Origin: Candidatus Gastranaerophilales bacterium
Lineage (GTDB): Bacteria; Cyanobacteriota; Vampirovibrionia; Gastranaerophilales; Gastranaerophilaceae
Assembly (NCBI GenBank): GCA_944323685.1
Contig: CALUTJ010000018.1
Span: 1 to 56,034 of the forward strand
Length of the DNA stretch: 56,034 bases
Reading direction: 5' to 3'
Shown: positions 8,981 through 16,698 of the stretch, piece after piece
How the letters are laid out: each line of letters opens with the position of its first letter
Position numbering within the stretch: the first letter of the stretch is position 1
Made by a program: the position numbers and the translations under genes
Notes under the pieces: model-generated
The model's input: the letters and a program-made list of their open reading frames with translations, nothing else
Told to the model about the DNA's origin: nothing
Databases searched by the model: none

Positions 8981-10315
8981 ATGTACGATATCGATTACAA
9001 AAAAACACTGGCTAAGGCTCTAAACATTGACGATTTATCGCTTTTAGATTCCGTTGTAGGAGAAAACGAATTTAAACTTCTGCTTGCACGGTTTAATGAG
9101 CGGAATTATTCTCCCGGAAAACGTCAGAGCATTGATAAGATTGACAATTTTGACCTGTCGAATCTCAACGACCGCACGTTTTGCGCAAACCTGCACGTGC
9201 ACACTAACGTATCTGACGGTGTTGCGAACATAGAGCAGATACTCAACGCGGCAAAAACAATTGCCGATAACAATGCAAAAGCTGGCAAGTTCGGCTTTTT
9301 GCTTGCGATAACAGACCACGATGCAGCAGAAAACGCTCAAAAGGCTCTGCGTATAATCACAGAGAACAAAAAAGAATTTAAAAACCTCAAGTTTGCCGCA
9401 GGTGTTGAGATTTCAACTGTGGGCACGGAATTTTCAAATCAGCTTAAAACCCTTGATATACACACGCTTTTGTATTGCATAAATCCGTTTGAAAAAACTT
9501 TAACGGATTTTTTAGAAAACAAAATGCGGCTTAAATTTGAACTTGCAACCCTCACTTTAAACAGATTAACACAGGCGCTTTGCGGGGATTTAAAAGAGCT
9601 TGGCCTTGACTTAACCCTTGAAGAGGCTGCCAAAATTCACCCGATGATTACAAAAGGTCAGGACGAGGTGAGCCACCCGCTTAAAAAATATATTTTTGCA
9701 AGAACTTTATTTGCTTATTATGTTGACAAAAATCCTGTTATAACAGCGCTTTTAGATAGTGAATCCGTTGACAAAAGCCTTTTAAGCTACGAAAAACCGG
9801 TCTTTAAATACAAAAGTATGTTTAATAACGAGAGGTATTTTTACATTTATAAAGACGCGCTTGAAAAATACCTCAACTCAATCACGGGATGCCGTTTTGG
9901 CATAAGGCTTCCTGAAATTCCCGAAAGTTTGGAAAACTCACTGCTAAAAGCAAAAAAGATTTGCGAAGAAGCTCACCCTGCAAAGGACAGACCCATAGAA
10001 GCATTCAGCGAGTTTTCAAAAACGCTTGAGTTTGTTAACACGCTTGATTTTGCAACGCTAAGTATTGCACACCCCGCAAGAATAAACACAAATTACATAA
10101 ACTCAAACTTGCAAACCTTCTTTGACGAACTGTGGAAAATGTACAAATTTTACGGCAAAGACAGAGCATATGCCTATGAAAAGTACTATCAATCGTACAC
10201 GGGCAAAAAACATTTTGACAGGTTAGCGGCAATCGATGAAACTGCCGCAAAATATAATCTCGCCTTCAGCGGCGGGATAGATTCTCACGGATGCGGGGTT
10301 TGCAGCCGTGCGTAA
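8981..10315 (+). CDS. PHP-domain metal-dependent phosphoesterase
   Basis: A 444-residue protein with the polymerase-and-histidinol-phosphatase fold. Metal-binding motifs are visible: LHVHTNVSDG (His72, His74, Asp79), AITDHD (Asp112-Asp114), and the closing GGIDSHG (Asp434, His436) near the C-terminus. The family hydrolyses phosphoesters such as nucleotides or sugar phosphates; the substrate cannot be told here. The protein is larger than the usual 280-residue single-domain members because of an insert at about residues 165-330. No ribosome binding site is seen; TATGAT ends 11 bp before the ATG, so the leader is at most a few bases. Confidence 0.85.
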   Translation: MYDIDYKKTLAKALNIDDLSLLDSVVGENEFKLLLARFNERNYSPGKRQSIDKIDNFDLSNLNDRTFCANLHVHTNVSDGVANIEQILNAAKTIADNNAKAGKFGFLLAITDHDAAENAQKALRIITENKKEFKNLKFAAGVEISTVGTEFSNQLKTLDIHTLLYCINPFEKTLTDFLENKMRLKFELATLTLNRLTQALCGDLKELGLDLTLEEAAKIHPMITKGQDEVSHPLKKYIFARTLFAYYVDKNPVITALLDSESVDKSLLSYEKPVFKYKSMFNNERYFYIYKDALEKYLNSITGCRFGIRLPEIPESLENSLLKAKKICEEAHPAKDRPIEAFSEFSKTLEFVNTLDFATLSIAHPARINTNYINSNLQTFFDELWKMYKFYGKDRAYAYEKYYQSYTGKKHFDRLAAIDETAAKYNLAFSGGIDSHGCGVCSRA

Positions 10316-10321
10316 AAAAAT

Positions 10322-10366
10322 ACCGCATGGAACATTGGGAGGTTCGTGTTTGCGGTATAAAGTTCT
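10322..10366. terminator. Possible transcription end hairpin between convergent genes
   Basis: ATACCGC at about 10320 can pair with GCGGTAT about 40 bp later, between the stop of the PHP gene and the stop of the convergent TolC-like gene. There is no clear T tract, so this is a weak call. Confidence 0.25.
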
Positions 10367-10402
10367 TATATAAGAAGTGTGTGGTTATTATGAATAATCA
10401 GG

Positions 10403-11773
10403 TTACTGAAGTTTTGCTCCCGTTGCTTTGTACAGGCCGATGTAATCGATATTACAATCCAGCTTGTTTGAAACAACAAGTTTGTTTATTGTCAGGAGAT
10501 TTTCCCGTCTTTGCAGCAAATCCAGATAAGAAATCAAGCCCTCATCGTATTTGTGCGTAGAGTATTTAAAATCCTCCTGCTCTAATTTGTAAACGTCAAG
10601 GTTTGTTTTGTACTTCTCATCGTCCTGTTTTAAAGAAACCAGAGAGTCGTTAACCTCCTGTATTGCTGTCAGGTTGGTCTTGTAGTAGTTTTGCAAAACC
10701 TGTTCATACTGATTTTTTTTCAGTTTCAGGTTTGTAACTTTTCTTCCGCCCGTAAATAAATCAAACATTGCGCTTGCTCCTAAAAATCCAAGCACATTGC
10801 TCCAGTTGAAAGCTGTATTCAACGCCGAGGAGCTGAAAGAAATCAAGCCAATCAAATTAATACTCGGCAGAAATTCTTTCTTTGCCGCTCTTGTGTCGAT
10901 ACCGGCTTTTTCAACGGAAATTTCCGCAGCGAGATAATCCGGACGCTGGTCAATAATTTCTGAAGAAATTGAATCGGGTACTTTTACTAAATAAGAATCT
11001 TCATAGCTTGCTCTTGGTAAAGATTCGCTGTTAGCAGGGCTTTCCCCTATCAAAACAGCCAGCGCATTGAGCAGGGTTGAACGCGATTTTTCCAAATCCA
11101 GCAAATCAGCCTGTGCCGAAACATAGGCCTTGTTTGCCCTGACAACATCTGCCGTTGATGTCAAACCTGCTTTATTTCTTTCCGACATCAAATCATAAAT
11201 TTGTTTTCTGTCTTTTATAATATCTTTTTGCAGCTCAATAAGCTTGTCTGCTCTGATTATATTGAAATACGTAGTCCCGACAGCGGAAGCTATTGTTATA
11301 AAAGCAGCTCTTTCTTCAATTTTGGCTTTTTCCCAATCTTTTTTTGCCGCACGTGTTTTATCTCTGTTCTTTAAAAAGATGTCGGCTTCGTAATGAACCA
11401 TTAAAGGGAAAGCCCACATACCAGAGGTATTTGTTTGTCCGGGTAATTTCAACCCCGCAGGAGCAAACCCGCCCGAAACTGTCGGCAGTTCCGAGGACAA
11501 TTGCATTTTTTCAAGCTGTCTGTATTGTTCTATACGCAGCGTTGCTATTTTTAAATCATAGTTATTACGTATTGCTCTGTCGAGATAATCATTTAAGTGC
11601 TCGTCGTTAAATGTTTCCCACCACGGCATGTTAACGTAATCTATTTGTGTTTGAGATATTTGTGATTTTATAACTTTATTCTTTTTATCTTTGGCCAGTG
11701 CCGGCAGCGGTAAGAAATTCATGCCCGCAATACTAAACGCGATAACAGCAGCCAGTGTCTTTTTATACTTCAT
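10403..11773 (-). CDS. TolC/NodT-family outer-membrane efflux protein
   Basis: A 456-residue outer-membrane factor. It has an N-terminal signal peptide (MKYKKTLAAVIAFSIAG then ALA/KDKK), two repeated outer-efflux domains (about residues 70-250 and 265-450) rich in long coiled-coil helices, and internal conserved pieces such as SSTADVVRANKAYVSAQADL and DQRPDYLAAEISVEKA. Such proteins form trimeric channels for RND or ABC exporters and imply a two-membrane envelope. The expected Cys of a NodT lipoprotein lipobox is absent. No pump genes flank it. Ribosome binding site GAGGAGAA precedes the ATG. Confidence 0.9.
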   Translation of the reverse strand: MKYKKTLAAVIAFSIAGMNFLPLPALAKDKKNKVIKSQISQTQIDYVNMPWWETFNDEHLNDYLDRAIRNNYDLKIATLRIEQYRQLEKMQLSSELPTVSGGFAPAGLKLPGQTNTSGMWAFPLMVHYEADIFLKNRDKTRAAKKDWEKAKIEERAAFITIASAVGTTYFNIIRADKLIELQKDIIKDRKQIYDLMSERNKAGLTSTADVVRANKAYVSAQADLLDLEKSRSTLLNALAVLIGESPANSESLPRASYEDSYLVKVPDSISSEIIDQRPDYLAAEISVEKAGIDTRAAKKEFLPSINLIGLISFSSSALNTAFNWSNVLGFLGASAMFDLFTGGRKVTNLKLKKNQYEQVLQNYYKTNLTAIQEVNDSLVSLKQDDEKYKTNLDVYKLEQEDFKYSTHKYDEGLISYLDLLQRRENLLTINKLVVSNKLDCNIDYIGLYKATGAKLQ

Positions 11774-11814
11774 TCCATTCTCCTCGAAGAATCCTCAATA
11801 TAAATATTAGCATA

Positions 11815-11843
11815 ATGTTATCATAATAACAACATGTTATCAT
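11815..11843. promoter_or_regulatory. Direct repeats upstream of the TolC-like gene, candidate operator
   Basis: Two exact copies of ATGTTATCAT at 11815-11824 and 11834-11843 (19 bp apart) sit about 45-70 bp upstream of the start codon of the minus-strand outer-membrane gene. The interval also forms an imperfect palindrome (GTTATCAT/AATAAC). Spacing close to two helical turns suits a dimeric repressor of the TetR or MarR kind; no such regulator gene is adjacent. Confidence 0.35.
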
Positions 11844-11880
11844 TACAACAATTTTTTTATTTCAAATAGTTAACTAAATT

Positions 11881-12057
11881 TGTCCTGGAAAAATTCGTGA
11901 TAAAGAGCAAAGCGATGCGAACGAATTTTTGGACTGTCACATTGTTCACATAGTGAAGCCATTTTTCAGGCTTCACCACAGTTCAGCCGAAAAAGAAGGC
12001 AAAGGTGAGCTGTGACGGCTCGAAGCCTCGAGGCGGCAACTGCGACACTAGATTAGA
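11881..12057 (-). repeat. Interspersed repeat B, copy 2 (177 bp, reverse orientation)
   Basis: Reverse-complement copy of the 8784-8960 element, ending in CACTAGATTAGA on the + strand. Length is exactly 177 bp. It lies between the divergent TolC-like gene and the 12199 gene. The hairpin arms are all conserved, with a few substitutions (GCGATGCG in the loop of the end hairpin). Confidence 0.9.
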
Positions 12058-12198
12058 TAAAATATTAACTAATGTAAACAATTTAGCAAAAACTATCAAG
12101 TTTGACATCAAAAAGGCCGATAACTATTTTGGAAGTCATAATCTTTCAAAAAAAACAGGGACTATACAAAGTCATAAAAAGCCAGAAGGAGATTTTTT

Positions 12199-12573
12199 AT
12201 GCAGGTAAACAGATTAAGTTTGGGATTGCAAGAAGAATTAAAGTCAGCATCAAATTTCAACACTGCCAGAAGCGAAACGCTTTTTGACAAAGAAAAATTC
12301 GGAGTTTCCGAAGAAGATGGTCAGGAGCAGGAGCTTGATTTTTCGACACTCAATACCGATGATTTGAATATAACTGAAGACCAGATTGCAGGTTTGTTTG
12401 CAATGTTTCAGGACGAAGTTATTGCGGTGTTTGGCAGCGGTTTGCCTTTTATGTCCCCCAAAAATAACGAAAATGACCCGAATGCAAATCCTCAAAATCC
12501 TGATGCGCCTCAAAATGCGGCAGGTGAGCCTCCAAAAGTTGAAGCTACTCAATCCAGAACGTTTATGGCATAA
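12199..12573 (+). CDS. Small acidic hypothetical protein, 124 aa
   Basis: No family recognised. The start is fixed by a strong ribosome binding site (AGAAGGAG) 7 bp before the ATG at 12199. The N-terminal leader MQVNRLSLGL ... SNFN resembles the leaders of other lineage-specific proteins in this window. The middle (about residues 40-85) is acidic and helix-prone with IAGLFAMFQDEVIAVF, and the C-terminus is a disordered Asn/Pro-rich tail. No membrane segment or signal peptide. Confidence 0.75.
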   Translation: MQVNRLSLGLQEELKSASNFNTARSETLFDKEKFGVSEEDGQEQELDFSTLNTDDLNITEDQIAGLFAMFQDEVIAVFGSGLPFMSPKNNENDPNANPQNPDAPQNAAGEPPKVEATQSRTFMA

Positions 12574-12593
12574 AATTATTTTTTATAAAATAA

Positions 12594-12623
12594 AAAAGCC
12601 CGACTTTTTAAGCCGGGCTTTTT
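12594..12623. terminator. Bidirectional rho-independent terminator
   Basis: A stem with arms AAAAAGCCCG and CGGGCTTTTT lies between the convergent genes ending at 12573 and 12638; the A and T runs on both sides let it work on both strands. Confidence 0.88.
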
Positions 12624-12637
12624 ATTGTGTTTGATAA

Positions 12638-13006
12638 TTACATGGAGTAAGTTATTAAAGCTTTTACGGAACGAGCGGTATCTTTGATATCCTGCTTTTG
12701 TTCTTCGTTATTCATTGTTTCTTCCAAAATTTTCAAAACTTCTGTTTTGTCGTTTAATGAAAGAATTTCGTTGATAGAGCTCATTGCAACTCTTGCGCTC
12801 AAATCGTTAATGCCTTTGCCGCTTGATGCAACAACTACTTTTAAAGAATCAGGAGTGTTCTTTTTGATAAGAGCGTGAGCTGTTTTTTCTCTGATTTCAT
12901 CAATTTCTGAATTTGTGCCGATTTCTTCAAGAACAGCTACAGACTTAGGGTCTTCGTGTCTTGATAAAGCTTCGATGATGTTGTCAATTTTATTTATAGT
13001 TTTCAT
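12638..13006 (-). CDS. Small HEAT-like repeat hypothetical protein, 122 aa
   Basis: An all-helical 122-residue protein with paired helices reminiscent of HEAT/armadillo repeats (for example DPKSVAVLEEIGTNSEIDEI and ARVAMSSINEILSLND), which serve as protein-interaction surfaces. No catalytic motif. It follows the 13014 gene after 7 bp on the same strand, so both are likely one operon closed by the terminator at 12594-12623. Confidence 0.72.
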   Translation of the reverse strand: MKTINKIDNIIEALSRHEDPKSVAVLEEIGTNSEIDEIREKTAHALIKKNTPDSLKVVVASSGKGINDLSARVAMSSINEILSLNDKTEVLKILEETMNNEEQKQDIKDTARSVKALITYSM

Positions 13007-13013
13007 TCTTCAC

Positions 13014-13508
13014 CTACGCTTTCGCAATTTCTGTTTTGTAATCTGCTTCACAAGTTTTAAACATTGCGGATAAGTCATCCACCGGCTGTTTTAACAGATT
13101 GTTTACACTGTACTGGTTGTTGAATTTAGAAGATATTGAATCTGCTAATGTTCTGAAATCAAGAGAGATTTCTGTATTTTTAGCTTTTTCCCATGAATTT
13201 GCTATAGAATCTTTAATCTGTCTTCCAAAAGAAATGATAGAATTGATTCTTGAACGGAAGGCTTCATTAAATGAATTGATGCCGCCTACAAAAGCACTTG
13301 CAACCATTTTTGATTTACCGCTTACTGCTGCAAACGGATTTGTGCTTGCTGTATTTGTTGTTTCTTTTGCTTTAGATGATTCAAATACATCTGATGTTAA
13401 TACGTTACCTTTGAAATTAATTCCAAAAGGATTTGAGTGAACTTCCTGTCTTTCTTCTTTAGAAAGAGGCTTGCTGAATAGTGAAAAATTTGTGTTGGTG
13501 ATTTTCAT
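13014..13508 (-). CDS. Lineage-specific hypothetical protein with I-N-F-K leader, 164 aa
   Basis: No family recognised. The N-terminus is the clearest example of the recurring leader: MKITNTNFSLFSKPLS ... FGINFKGNVLTSDVFESSK (to about residue 45). The rest is helix-prone and hydrophilic with no membrane segment. It is the first gene of a two-gene operon with the HEAT-like gene downstream. The ATG is preceded by AAGGAAGGCAAAG, a usable ribosome binding site. Confidence 0.75.
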   Translation of the reverse strand: MKITNTNFSLFSKPLSKEERQEVHSNPFGINFKGNVLTSDVFESSKAKETTNTASTNPFAAVSGKSKMVASAFVGGINSFNEAFRSRINSIISFGRQIKDSIANSWEKAKNTEISLDFRTLADSISSKFNNQYSVNNLLKQPVDDLSAMFKTCEADYKTEIAKA

Positions 13509-13652
13509 CTTTTACTTTGCCTTCCTTATTTAATTGATACTCATAACTCGTGTTTAAATTAGAATACCTTACTAAATTACCATTATAAGGAAGCTACATA
13601 ATCATCTTTATGGAGGATTTATCAGCTATTGACATACAACTTTAGTATAAAA

Positions 13653-14402
13653 CTAACCTGCGCTCAAACCCGCACACAGACTAATACTCTGTGCTGTCAT
13701 GCCTTTTGCGTCTTCTGAGGCTAAATATTTTACAAACTTAGCAATTTCCTCCGGCTGAATGAACCTTTTTTGAGGAATCATATCGATTTCTTCCTGATAG
13801 CTAAAATCGCTCTGTTCAACAGCGTCTTGAGCAAGTTCTGTTTGCACCCAGCCGGGGTTGACCGTGTTAACTGTTATGTTGTACTGTGCAAGTTCCAGCC
13901 CGAGTGCTTTGCTAAAGCCCTGAAAACAGGATTTTGTCATAGAATACAAAGAGGCGTTAGCTTCGCCCACTACCCCGCTTATTGAGCCAATGTTTATAAT
14001 CCTTCCCTGCTTGTTTTCCTTCATATATTTTGCCGCGTATTTGCACAACAAAAACGGCGCTTTTACATTTAGATTAATCAGCCTGTCTATGTCATTTTCT
14101 TCTGTTTTTTCTATAGGAGAATATACGTAATCCCCCGCATTATTAACAAGAATATCAAGACTGCCCGTGGCATTGACTATATCTTCAACAAGCTTTTTAC
14201 AATTTTGCGCACAGGTTAAATCCAGCGCAAAATATCCTGCCGCGCCAATCTGTTGTGCCGTTTGTTTTAAAAGTTCGTTGCTGCGTGCACAAATAAAAAC
14301 ATTATACCCGTCTTCACAAAACTGTTTTGCTATTGCTTTGCCTATCCCTTTAGATGCACCCGTCACAAGTACTGTCTTATTCTTCTTCTTTTGATTTGTC
14401 AT
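13653..14402 (-). CDS. Short-chain dehydrogenase/reductase (FabG-like)
   Basis: A 249-residue classical SDR. It shows the NAD(P) motif TGASKGIG (residues 14-21), NNAG (87-90), and the catalytic set Ser140, Tyr153 and Lys157 in YSMTK. Length and C-terminus (substrate loop then LCAGLSAG) match 3-oxoacyl-ACP reductases or related alcohol dehydrogenases; no fatty-acid genes are adjacent, so the substrate stays open. Its start overlaps the 3' end of the upstream gene by 26 bp, pointing to translational coupling. Confidence 0.9.
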   Translation of the reverse strand: MTNQKKKNKTVLVTGASKGIGKAIAKQFCEDGYNVFICARSNELLKQTAQQIGAAGYFALDLTCAQNCKKLVEDIVNATGSLDILVNNAGDYVYSPIEKTEENDIDRLINLNVKAPFLLCKYAAKYMKENKQGRIINIGSISGVVGEANASLYSMTKSCFQGFSKALGLELAQYNITVNTVNPGWVQTELAQDAVEQSDFSYQEEIDMIPQKRFIQPEEIAKFVKYLASEDAKGMTAQSISLCAGLSAG

Positions 14403-14721
14403 AGTTGTATTCCGTCAAAATCTGGACGATTGATTCCATTATCAAAGAAATAATCTCCTGTCTTTGTTCAGTATTCAAATTTTTTATTATTTCCACCGCT
14501 GAATGCAGGGACAGATTTTTGTCATACCAGCGCTTGTACTCGGTAATTTTGTTATCACTAAGATGAGAGATTTCTCCGTCTGTGTTTGTTTTTATCTCTG
14601 ATAATATAATTTGAATTAAATCCTGTGCAATCTCATCTCTGACCTCTTCGTTTAAGGATTCCAGAAAAGACATAAGACTGCTCAGGTCAGGATCTTTATC
14701 ATACCAGCGAACATACTTCAT
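14377..14721 (-). CDS. Small protein with two R-W-Y-D-K repeats, 114 aa
   Basis: No family recognised. The start at 14721 (MKYVRWYDKDP) is chosen over an upstream in-frame ATG at 14844 because the extra residues are a poorly coded hydrophobic run. The protein consists of two tandem units of about 45 residues, each starting [KE]Y.RWYDK and continuing L...LN.E.R.EI (about residues 2-46 and 55-100), so it arose by internal duplication. It overlaps the SDR gene by 26 bp and is probably its operon leader. Confidence 0.7.
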   Translation of the reverse strand: MKYVRWYDKDPDLSSLMSFLESLNEEVRDEIAQDLIQIILSEIKTNTDGEISHLSDNKITEYKRWYDKNLSLHSAVEIIKNLNTEQRQEIISLIMESIVQILTEYNYDKSKEEE

Positions 14722-15043
14722 TATTAATACCCGATAATGTATTAAAAACAAAATTAAAATAGCATATTTTCGGGTTATCGTAAAGAAGAAAAATGAAAAA
14801 ATCCGGCGCACAAGGCTTTTGATATTGCAATAAAACGCAGTCATTTTATAAAAAATGATGAAATTGTTAAAATTAATCCCAAGCTAAATACGCAATAGAT
14901 GTTTCTTGTTTGACTGATTAGTTCTGTTAACTTGCTTTTAAATAGGGCTTGGTTTTGTAATAAGAAATATCAATAATATTTTATTGTTTAGACAATTTGA
15001 AGTTATCTTTTTGGTGTCACATGTAAAACTTGTAAAATATGTA
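14722..15043. other. Intergenic stretch, no gene seen
   Basis: About 320 bp of AT-rich sequence between the R-W-Y-D-K gene and repeat A copy 2. I see no convincing open frame with a ribosome binding site, no clear terminator and no hairpin of note. Confidence 0.5.
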
Positions 15044-15260
15044 AATGTCTGAGTGGGACCTCGCTTGTAGAAGTGGTACACACTCTGCCGAGTAAATATG
15101 CCGGTGGCATATTTATGAAGGTAGCGAGTGGCGCTGAGTCTAGCATTTTACGGAAGTGACCCCATGTACTTGTTGCGGGTGCTAGGGTTATAATATTATA
15201 GTTGAACTTGTTTTATGCACCCGCTCAATAAGTTATCGGGGTCAGTTGACTATATGAAAT
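15044..15260 (+). repeat. Interspersed repeat A, copy 2 (217 bp)
   Basis: Same ends as copy 1. It lacks the module seen in copy 1 at the third site, but has a different hairpin at the second site: ctctgccga, then a perfect palindrome with arms TAAATATGCC/GGCATATTTA around a 3-nt loop (15093-15115), then gaagg. The GACCCC/GGGGTC and GCGGGTGC/GCACCCGC stems are intact. Confidence 0.9.
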
Positions 15261-15335
15261 ATTTAGACGATGCAATATGATTGCAAAATTAGTTTATTGG
15301 TCATTATGGAGCTTGAAAAAATTCTATTCTGTTAT

Positions 15336-15476
15336 TCATACAGAATGTTTCGTTGTTTTACCCTCTTCGACTTTATGTAAAACACCCAGTTTATACATTT
15401 TCTTCAAATCTCTTAATGTTTTATTTGTTAATTCCTGATAAAATAAACTGTTATAACCATGGGTTTTTATAACCAT
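15336..15476 (-). CDS. Possible small ORF downstream of the NYN gene, 46 aa
   Basis: An open frame of 46 codons starts with an ATG at 15476, inside the last codons of the frame-restored NYN gene, and ends at 15336. The translation (MVIKTHGYNSLFYQELTNKT, then a LRDLKKMYKLGVLHK segment) reads like a helix-turn-helix or winged-helix fragment. It could be a tiny gene coupled to NYN or a decayed C-terminal extension. No independent ribosome binding site. Confidence 0.3.
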   Translation of the reverse strand: MVIKTHGYNSLFYQELTNKTLRDLKKMYKLGVLHKVEEGKTTKHSV

Positions 15477-16247
15477 TTATTGTGTCGGGTAAAAGACATT
15501 CTCTAAACTTTGATAGTTTTATTCTTAAAACTTTTACGCCTATTTTCTCAAACTCTTTTGTTCCATACCTGAATTCTGACTTTTCTTTAATTTGTCCGTT
15601 TTCAACAAATTTTTTGACTCTTTTGTCAGAAGGTGCAACAACATATAATTCTACATCTGGGCAGTTTTCTTTTATATATTCAGCAGCGGGTATAAAGTCA
15701 CTGTCTGTGCTAAATAGATATATTCTGTTGTAATGCCCATCTCTAGCCGTATTTATCAGGTCAACAGCTATTTTTACATCTGTTTTTTTTTCTTCAACCT
15801 TTTTGAAATATTTATATTTTCTGTATTAATTTCTTCTCCACAGTAGCATTTAACCTTATTCGGCAAACTAATATTGAATTTATGAATAAAAAACATTTGG
15901 TTGCATTTATCACAATCAATATAACAGTTTAGTTTTTCACTTCGAGGTTTGAATTTCCCTTCTATTACTTCTATACCTCTAGCTTTTAAAGCACCGGTAT
16001 ATGCTTTATGGTTTGCAATACTCTTGTGTGGTCGTCCTTCTGAATCCAACTTATAATTATTAATTGCTGTATAAAAGTTGATTTTTAATTCGTCATAACT
16101 ATGCTTTTTTATGATAACATTCTTGACAACCTTGTCATAATCAAGCCATTTCAAATGATAAGTGTATAAAACATCTTTCATGTGTTGACAAATTGCATGA
16201 TAGTAATTGAATCCATCTATGAATACAGCGATATTATTTTTTTTCAT
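15451..16247 (-). pseudogene. NYN-domain ribonuclease-like protein, split by a frameshift in a run of nine A
   Basis: The first frame (16247 to 15774) gives 157 residues starting MKKNNIAVFIDGFNYYHA, the NYN/PIN-like (LabA, DUF88) signature with catalytic Asp11. A zinc ribbon (CYIDCDKC ... CYC, about residues 108-140) is inserted. It stops right after a run of nine A (T9 on + strand, 15783-15791). Adding one base, or a -1 ribosomal slip, opens a frame to 15451 that encodes the missing half, including LFSTDSDFIPAAEYI with the second catalytic Asp pair. Full length would be about 265 residues. It may be a pseudogene, a phase-variable gene, a slippage product, or an assembly error. Ribosome binding site AGAGGAA. 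Confidence 0.75.
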
Positions 16248-16497
16248 TACATTCCTCTAATAATGCAGAGGGGGCTTTAAAAAAGCCCCCATCTTGCGGC
16301 CTTGGATAAATATCCTCAGCGGGTCTAAAATAAGAATAAAAAAAAATATTTTTATTGTCAAATACACAATAAAACATTACATTTTATTAAAAACAAAAAA
16401 ATCATACATATTGCCGAATCTGTTGGGGAATTTTCGTGTATTTATATTATAACAAACTTTTATCATATTTTCATTATAACATATTATTTGTACCCAT

Positions 16498-16517
16498 TCG
16501 GGTACAATTTTATAAAA
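16498..16517. promoter_or_regulatory. Palindrome TTGTACCC-attc-GGGTACAA, candidate operator
   Basis: A perfect 8-bp inverted repeat with a 4-nt spacer stands between the divergent NYN and nuclease genes. It could be an operator for a dimeric regulator such as the HTH protein at 17919, or a weak terminator. Confidence 0.35.
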
Positions 16518-16587
16518 AACTTAGTATTAGCTAAGGGCTACATTCATATTTCGGGACTGTAATTAATAAATTATGGCTCAGTTATGC

Positions 16588-16593
16588 TATAAT
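16588..16593 (+). promoter_or_regulatory. Extended -10 promoter for the PD-(D/E)XK gene
   Basis: TATAAT at 16588-16593 is preceded by TATG, an extended -10 element; the -35 region is weak. It would give a leader of about 100 nt for the gene at 16699. Confidence 0.45.
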
Positions 16594-16698
16594 CGCATAC
16601 ATACTGTTGTCTGCTGATGGTCTATAGTAAATTTTATTGGACAAGTTTTTGTATAGAAATGTATTAAATTATTAGTGAAAGAATAGAAAGAAGCAGTT

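Larger units (their letters stand above)
16248..16698. other. Divergent intergenic region between NYN and PD-(D/E)XK genes
   Basis: About 450 bp, very AT-rich. It holds a palindrome with arms GGGGGCTTT/AAAGCCCCC around a 3-nt loop at 16270-16290 in the 5' leader of the NYN gene, a palindrome TTGTACCC/GGGTACAA at 16498-16517, and a promoter pointing right near 16588. No coding frame is supported. Confidence 0.6.

Noticed and set aside
12005-12208. Open frame starting in repeat B copy 2
   Set aside because: It begins inside the repeat, has no ribosome binding site, and overlaps the real gene start at 12199.
15482-15733. 83-codon + strand frame left of the NYN gene
   Set aside because: It is antisense to the frame-restored C-terminal half of the NYN gene, which makes protein sense.
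16270-16290. Terminator upstream of the NYN gene
   Set aside because: The stem is perfect, but it lies in the NYN 5' leader, no gene ends before it on either strand, and no T run follows on the minus strand. Kept only as a palindrome.
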